Below are positions 58,550-64,000 of a DNA stretch of 64,000 bases, one piece after another. The notes beneath the pieces are model-generated. The model was given only the letters and a program-made list of their open reading frames with translations, did no database searches and was not told where the DNA came from. The position numbers were made by a program, and so were the translations under genes. Source of the DNA: Breviolum minutum Mf 1.05b.01 (lineage: Eukaryota; Sar; Dinophyceae; Suessiales; Symbiodiniaceae); contig DF239055.1 in NCBI GenBank assembly GCA_000507305.1, positions 129,602 through 193,601 of the forward strand, in the 5' to 3' direction. Positions within the stretch are counted from its first letter, which is position 1; the number at the start of each line of letters is the position of its first letter.

Positions 58550-58550
58550 C

Positions 58551-58658
58551 TACTGTTGATGGAAGAATTCCTGCACCACCTGGGATATGTAAAACCCATG
58601 TAAATACTACGATATACTACCTATCAACTGGTTAGCCGGATTTCTTCCATCAACGGTA
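58551..58658 (-). mobile_element. family A TIR element forming an intron
   Basis: 108 bp with termini TACTGTTGATGG and CCATCAACGGTA. The intron between exons 58668-58705 and 58476-58549 runs 58550-58667 (118 bases), so the element is nearly the whole intron and its terminal base provides the A of the acceptor AG. Confidence 0.75.
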
Positions 58659-58667
58659 TCTTTCTAC

Positions 58668-58705
58668 TTTTGGTTGTTATTTGGGATCACCGCGCAGTTG
58701 CCATC
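58668..58705 (-). CDS. exon of unassigned gene, upstream of family A intron
   Basis: Acceptor TTCTTGAG|G, donor GT (GTAGAA). It encodes DGNCAVIPNNNQ with two bases left over, completed by the first base of the next exon. No domain recognised. Confidence 0.6.
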
Positions 58706-59173
58706 CTCAAGAATATATACAAAACCAATAAAAAGTCCAAATATCCAGGTGAAAAGTTTGATTGTACATACAAAAAACACTTAAAGATATGTTAAGATCA
58801 TTTTAGTACATAACTATACCACCCTCCCTCAGCCCTCACATCGCCCAACTCCTTGTTTGACCGCAGTTGAAACCATAAGCGTGCTCGCTGTAGGCTCCAA
58901 CGACTTGACATCTGGAGTTTGTCGACAAAACTCGTCATTTCTCAGAGGTTCATTGGCAGAAATTGACGGAAACGACCCTTGTTGAATGGTTGATTCTTAT
59001 GGCAAAATAGTAGGTATATATGCCAGTCCCATGGATGGTATGGGAATGTTTTTTCTTATTTGCAGAAAACTCATGCCATGCTGGAAGTGGGGTGGGTGGG
59101 ATACTTTTTCTTAGGGGTCCGGTAAGGTCGTGTTACCTTACGATTCACCAAACTTGCATTATGATTAGTCTTC

Positions 59174-59275
59174 CTAGTTGGTGGTTGAACCAACCCATCT
59201 GAAAGATATTATATGGTCAAATAGTATCATTTCCCTAAGTAGGGGTGAAAAAGATATTTGAAACCACCACCTAAG
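59174..59275. mobile_element. family F element
   Basis: CTAGTTGGTGGTTGAACC ... GAAACCACCACCTAAG with AGTAGGGGTGAAAAAG. Confidence 0.65.
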
Positions 59276-60669
59276 CTTGGTTCGTGATGCTATTCCATGA
59301 TTCCGGACAATTGGAACGGACAATACGGTTTTTTAAAATCTGAAGTTCACAGGCCAAAAGACATGAGTTATAGATACCTATACTATACCCCTCCCCCCCC
59401 AAAACAAAAGACAAATAAACAATAAATGTCTCAAACGCTAAGGTGCTTTGTGGTTGTTTAATCCACCCCAAACCACAACATTGTGAGTTTCACAAGTGAT
59501 GCCACCAATGAGATGGTTGTCCCAAATGGAACACCTTCATGAAATGCCGTAGTATTTTTTTCGTTGGTTATTAACCTTATTCAGGGCTTCCCATAGTAAT
59601 TGTGCTACACTAATATCACTCTGTTCCCATAGTAAGCATAGATAACTATCTATATCAGCTCTATATCTACAACCGGGGCACTAGAAATCCATGTGTGACC
59701 CACGCAACCCTGTAGTCACCATCCCAATGCCAACCGTCCAGCCTTGCATTCTGCCCATGCTGTGCCCATGATGAACGGACCGGACTGGTTAGACGTGGTC
59801 GTTGGAAGGATAATATTTTTTCCACTTGAAAGATACAGCAGAGTTGGAAACACCAACAAAACAAATGCAATCCGTTTTCCAGGTTGTTTTGATTGGAAAA
59901 TGTGCTCGAAAACAACTCAAACACACACATATATACATAATTATACAACATTTTATGTTTATGCATTTCAAGTCTGTTATGGTCGCAGTAAAAGCTGCAC
60001 AAAACAAACATATTAAACTCATAACAACACAGTCCAGCTGAGCAAACACCAGGAGGCCCGGCACATACAAAATCTACATCAACCCCAATTGGACCTTTTG
60101 GGAATAAACGAATCTGGGATAAATTTTGTTGAACTCTGTTGTCTCGACTTCACATCCCAACAAAACCAAGCGTGTTACATCGTGTTACACCTGCCAACAA
60201 AGCGCCATCCCAACAGGAAAATACATTTCAAGCCCTTTTTATCTTCAGGTACTTCAGGTTACTTCATTTAAAAATCAGAACGGTTGACCTCAGCCGCTCA
60301 TCTACCTGGTTTCAACCCTGAAAGGGGTGAAGTAAGGGCCTCAATCGAAACCTAGGTATATAGTACTAAGGTATATCAATGCCAACAGAAAAAAATCTCC
60401 AAAGAATTAGGAAAGCACTTCATGTCAACACATATTGCGATTGCTCTCTCTCTAGAATGGCTATTTAGCATTTCTCAGTGATGCTCGCCACACATGACTG
60501 CCAATGCTCCCGGGTTCATTTGAATCGTACCTGCCAAGTATGAGTTGTTTGGTCATCTTCCCCAAATAGATGTGAAATATAACCACGTTTGAACCCACGT
60601 TTGATACTCAAACAGTTCTGAAGTTTCCTTAGTGGGAAAACCATCATCAAAAGACCATTGGTTTCCTGC

Positions 60670-60742
60670 CCATCCCGGTTGCTCCAACGCCAAGCCACGC
60701 ATATCCATAGCATCGGCCTGTGCGGTATCCCGCATCGAGATT
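60670..60742 (-). CDS. candidate exon of unassigned gene
   Basis: Open reading ISMRDTAQADAMDMRGLA, then LEQPGW; acceptor ATCTAAG|A or GCACAG|G, donor GC (GCAGGA) or GA four bases on. Codon use resembles the confirmed exons. No domain recognised. Confidence 0.5.
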
Positions 60743-61189
60743 CTTAGATGTTTTTTTCTTATCCATGTGCAAAAAATAGTGTATTGCAACAAAACTAGAC
60801 AAAAATCAGGACGCAATGAGATACAAAACCTATCTATGCTATGTAAATACAAAAGTGATATTACCATTCATGTAAATAATATTTCTCAACTACAGGCATC
60901 CAATATCCCATTGCACTAGTCTAAGAACATGTGACAACGCCAGGTAGTGGTCAATCCTGAGCAACGGTGATAGTCCAGGGTCCAAAATCCCATGAACATA
61001 TCCATATGATAGGGGCAATAGTAGGGAGTTTCATATACACATCTTAAGTAGGGTTCCCTAGTTTTTCAGGTGGGCAAAAAACACATCCCCAGGCCTGGAG
61101 ATCCAGGGTCAAAGAAACAACCGAACACAACACTCTTCACACAGCCAAAGATATATATGTTTTTGGCGCTCACAATTCATTTTATCCCG

Positions 61190-61350
61190 CCGGTTGTGTT
61201 AACCCCTGTGGCCCACCACTGTGTATGCACCCCTGTGGCCCACCTGATTGCAAACTCCCATATCTATCAGCCAGCATCACTGTTTCATCCAGTTTGCACA
61301 CAATTCTACAACTTGTGGCGTATAATCCCAGAAAACCATCCCCCTCCCCA
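61190..61350 (-). CDS. candidate exon with SGGPQG repeat
   Basis: Open frame with CRIVCKLDETVMLADRYG followed by SGGPQG twice, from a near-perfect direct repeat of about 17 bases. Boundaries not fixed. Could be a Gly/Pro linker or a repeat in an intron. Confidence 0.3.
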
Positions 61351-61506
61351 CTATGAAGTAACAAACATCAACAAACAAACCTCAAGAGAAACACACCTTC
61401 CGATTTAAACACATTAAAACCACACATTTCCAATAAAAGCCGAACGACCCGGGGGTTTTGAGGATTCTAGGGCTCTGAGTCCCTAATTAGTATGGAAATA
61501 GATCAC

Positions 61507-61583
61507 CCCATATCTCCAAATCGCTGCCTTGTCAAATCTTCCCAAGTTTCTTTCTGTTGTCTGGGGGCTGCCACGTCACAGCT
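61507..61583 (-). CDS. candidate exon of unassigned gene
   Basis: Acceptor TGTACAG|A, donor GT (GTGATC). It encodes SCDVAAPRQQKETWEDL, then TRQRFGDM: charged and likely helical. No family recognised. Confidence 0.5.
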
Positions 61584-62159
61584 CTGTACACACTGTACAC
61601 TGAACAAAGCTCGATATCCCAACCGAAGGTTGGTGACATGTTGACCCATTCAACGAGGCTGAAGATGTACAGTATATAAAAAAACAGAAATACAGCTTAT
61701 GTGCATGTGTGATGATATGACTGACCTTTTGTACATGAAAACAAATATTGTAGGTGTGTGAACTTGTTTTTTGTATGTCATGCAAATTGCTAAATATCTA
61801 TCTAACTATCTGTATATATCAGCATATAACCATAAAATCTGATTGTTCTTTGACAAAGGGGCACTGTCAATCCTGCAACAGTTGATGTAACTATCTTTCA
61901 GTGACCCAAGGCATCCCAACTGTTCCCTTGGAGCTTTCCAAGCATGGAATTAGAGTTGGTCCTTGCAGATCAATGTATGGATGATGAGGAACAAGACAGC
62001 CAGCGTAACCGAAAAAAATGATTACGGCATCGATTAATATCAACATCCATGCCTGGTAATTATGTTGTCATCCAGGTTGAACAAGATATATTTACAACTT
62101 TTGATGCAGTTTTCGATAACACATGACACAAGAACAACAAGAAGAAATAAGATACCACC

Positions 62160-62244
62160 ACCACCACCGCCACCACCACCATCATCATGATCATCATCAT
62201 GATCATGATCATGATCATGATCATGATCATCGTCATCATCATCA
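62160..62244. repeat. CAC/CAT/GATCAT microsatellite
   Basis: CCACCACC grading into (GATCAT)n and CAT units. Lies in the intron directly after the donor of the candidate exon at 62270; poly-His/Asp frames are artefacts. Confidence 0.92.
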
Positions 62245-62269
62245 TAATCACCATAATCACCATAATCAC

Positions 62270-62387
62270 CTTGAGATGCATTATTGATCATCATGGCATC
62301 AGCCAACGGCAGGACATCATCTAAATGACATGCGGCGGGGCCGCCAACTTGCTCCCTCAAGGTTGCTAGCGAGTTGATCCGCGACAT
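62270..62387 (-). CDS. candidate exon, possibly first
   Basis: Open frame MSRINSLATLREQVGG, then PAACHLDDVLPLADAMM, ending at donor GT (GTGATT) in front of a GAT/ATC microsatellite. The ATG at 62387 could be a start, since no good acceptor lies just upstream. No domain recognised. Confidence 0.42.
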
Positions 62388-62610
62388 GTGATAGGTATTA
62401 TACATACCTTCTGTGGCTGTTCAATCATGAACACTAGTGAAATGATACCACTTTTCCCCTGGCTCCAAAGCTATGTTACGGACACGTAGTTAAACTTCAA
62501 ACATCCTTGTGAAAACCATATGTTGGTGCAATGGATCGTTCAAACTTTGGCGTCTCTGCTACTCAAAACTGCAAACAGAGTTGTTTCATATGTAGACGGT
62601 AGACTCCCCT

Positions 62611-62680
62611 GGAGGATCATCCCAGTTAGTAAGTGGTTAGTGACTTCCACTTGTAAGCCACTTAGGCCGTTTGCAAACCC
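62611..62680. mobile_element. family E element, partial
   Basis: GGATCATCCCAGTTAGTAAG then GTAAGCCACTTAGGCC; matches part of the 45024 copy. Confidence 0.5.
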
Positions 62681-62801
62681 CCAAATTTTAAGATACTCCA
62701 AAGAATTGAACATGCTGGTTTCTAACCGAGAATTTCCTTTTTGAGGGCTCCATATCTTCATGTTCGTGTTACATTATCAATCAATCGTGCCTGTTTCATC
62801 C

Positions 62802-62911
62802 AAATACACCCTGGAAGATTAACATGAAACCTACAAATCACCCATGTAGAAAGGAAAATGATCTTCCAAACCTCCATGATTATGTTCCATGTTAATCTTC
62901 AGGGGCGTACT
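62802..62911. mobile_element. family B-like element
   Basis: ATACACCCTGGAAGATTAAC ... GTTAATCTTCAGGGGCGTA around GAAAGGAAAATGATCTTCC. Confidence 0.65.
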
Positions 62912-63027
62912 CATTACTACAACATACCTTGTGAGATGATTCGAGATATACTATGCATACACTCCATATGAATCTGCATCTATTTGAACGTACGTGCTAA
63001 ATGCTGCCATCCTTGAGTTTACAGTTT

Positions 63028-63240
63028 CCAGCTGAAATTAATGCAGCCAACTTGTTTTCTATCCTTACCCGCGCTACTGACATGAACTTGTGCTTTCAAA
63101 GCTGCACCCTTGTGGAAGAAGACAAACCATGCATGGTGTTTTTGTGTTCCTGGTGGCTATGTGGCTGAGCCATGCCACCGCGACACCATGGAGAGCAGTG
63201 TTGACATGGGATGGCAGCAGACTTTGACTCCTTCAAAAGG
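63028..63240. CDS. coding-like segment, strand unresolved
   Basis: Plus frames give FPAEINAANLFSILTRAT and, in a second frame, HRDTMESSVDMGWQQ. Minus frames give EGVKVCCHPMSTLLSMV. No domain recognised and no unique splice pattern. Confidence 0.3.
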
Positions 63241-63358
63241 TGTCATAATATCAAACAGAAAAGGGAAAAGGAAATCACTGGCTCGAGACCTTTTTCTTTG
63301 AGGACAAAATATGCATTCCCATCGATCATCGGACCCTTTCAACAGTTCAACTGAGGGA

Positions 63359-63475
63359 AACCTACAACCCCAAAAGATCAACATGTCACCTGCAGAGGGG
63401 TCATGTTTAAAGGAACATTGTTTTTCAACCAGCATTTTTCAGGGGATAGGTCAGTTTTGATGTACATGGCAGGGT
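63359..63475. mobile_element. family B element, diverged
   Basis: CTACAACCCCAAAAGATCAAC ... GTCAGTTTTGATGTA; inner AAAGGAACATTG and TTTTTCAGGGGATA. Confidence 0.55.
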
Positions 63476-63767
63476 TCGAAGCTTGGTTGATTCTAAGCCC
63501 AGTACTACCGGGCCTTTTGAAGGCTGGTAGGGATTTTGGCTTTTGACCCGGTGGTATTGGATGCAAAAAACATACGGCCAGAATTTCAATTACATTGAAA
63601 GGACGTTTGTTTTTAATTGACAAACATGATATCAATTCTATATGCTTTAGCGTGCCATTCAGACTTGAAATAAAACAAATCATGGAAACCCAACGAAGTA
63701 ATTAACTAGAATTCATTGGGTTTTTTGTTGTTGGAATATCTGCTTCCATCCCGAGACTTTCACACAT

Positions 63768-63870
63768 GTGACAGGCCATTTGAGGCTGTCAATACCATTC
63801 ACTTGGGTCCACAGGTCCCATGGCTCCCAACCCAGCGGGAGCAGAAAGCGCGCGCGGGCTAAGAGCACGA
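63768..63870. CDS. coding-like GC-rich segment, strand unresolved
   Basis: Plus: acceptor GTGACAG|G and PFEAVNTIHLGPQVPWL, ending near a GC donor. Minus: ARARFLLPLGWEPWDLW, then TQVNGIDSLKWP. GC-rich compared with its surroundings, as the confirmed exons are. Confidence 0.35.
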
Positions 63871-64000
63871 ATCAAAAGCAATGAAACAACATAGACATTT
63901 CAAACCCAAATGCCAATGAGTTGAAAAAAAACAACACATACATTTACATCTATGTATCAATATTTACAAATATATATATATATATATATTTATTGGAATA

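Noticed and set aside
62060-62260. His/Asp-rich and Met/Ile-rich minus ORFs
   Set aside because: Created by the GATCAT/CAT microsatellite.
1-64000. CRISPR array, tRNA, rRNA, viral or bacterial genes
   Set aside because: No regularly spaced direct repeats, no cloverleaf or rRNA-like sequence, and no viral or bacterial family motif recognised. All repeats seen are TIR elements or simple sequence.

Overview
This window looks like nuclear DNA from a dinoflagellate. The evidence is the splicing. Two multi-exon genes can be threaded through frame-consistent exon junctions, and of 29 donors I place 12 as GT, 9 as GC and 8 as GA. In 25 of 29 acceptors the base after AG is G. GC/GA donors with AG|G acceptors are a known dinoflagellate trait. 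The kinase also carries a DFN instead of DFG motif, followed by EGG..TVTGT, a pattern I associate with dinoflagellate kinases. The species is not identifiable from the sequence alone. Nothing bacterial, viral or organellar was recognised, and no rRNA, tRNA or CRISPR array was seen.

Layout. All recognised genes are on the minus strand, so the window reads from high to low coordinates, as expected for a dinoflagellate unidirectional gene block. (1) About 53-62.4 kb holds an unassigned gene or genes known only from scattered exons; one exon resembles a transmembrane segment of TLC/NTT nucleotide transporters. (2) 39751-50589 is a nearly complete TrmA/RlmD-like RNA (uracil-C5)-methyltransferase with 18 exons, about 612 residues and a stop codon; its 5' end is missing. 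It keeps the TRAM-like region, the four Fe-S cysteines and the SAM-binding motif, but has Ser where the family's catalytic Cys should be. (3) About 28-31.5 kb has two or three candidate exons, one ending in a stop. (4) 26.4-26.84 kb has two exons of a Rdx/SelW-like redox protein (CxxC). (5) 13320-23380 is a Ser/Thr protein kinase with a complete catalytic domain in 12 exons plus one N-terminal exon. (6) About 5.3-5.7 kb has two joined exons of an unassigned gene.

Exons are 40-160 bases, and the roughly 90% non-exonic remainder is long introns and spacers. These are packed with short terminal-inverted-repeat elements in at least six families (named A, B, C, E, F and G here). No transposase was recognised. 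Family A (TACTGTTGATGG termini, about 110-120 bp) is the most interesting. At 58551-58658 one copy makes up almost the whole of a 118-base intron and its terminal base supplies the A of the acceptor AG. Another copy ends 9 bases before a kinase acceptor. This is what introner elements would look like.

Limits. Exons were found by eye from protein motifs, reading frame and splice sites. Many other short segments are open on both strands because of codon complementarity; those are listed as strand-unresolved or rejected. Start codons, promoters, polyA sites and trans-splice sites could not be placed.
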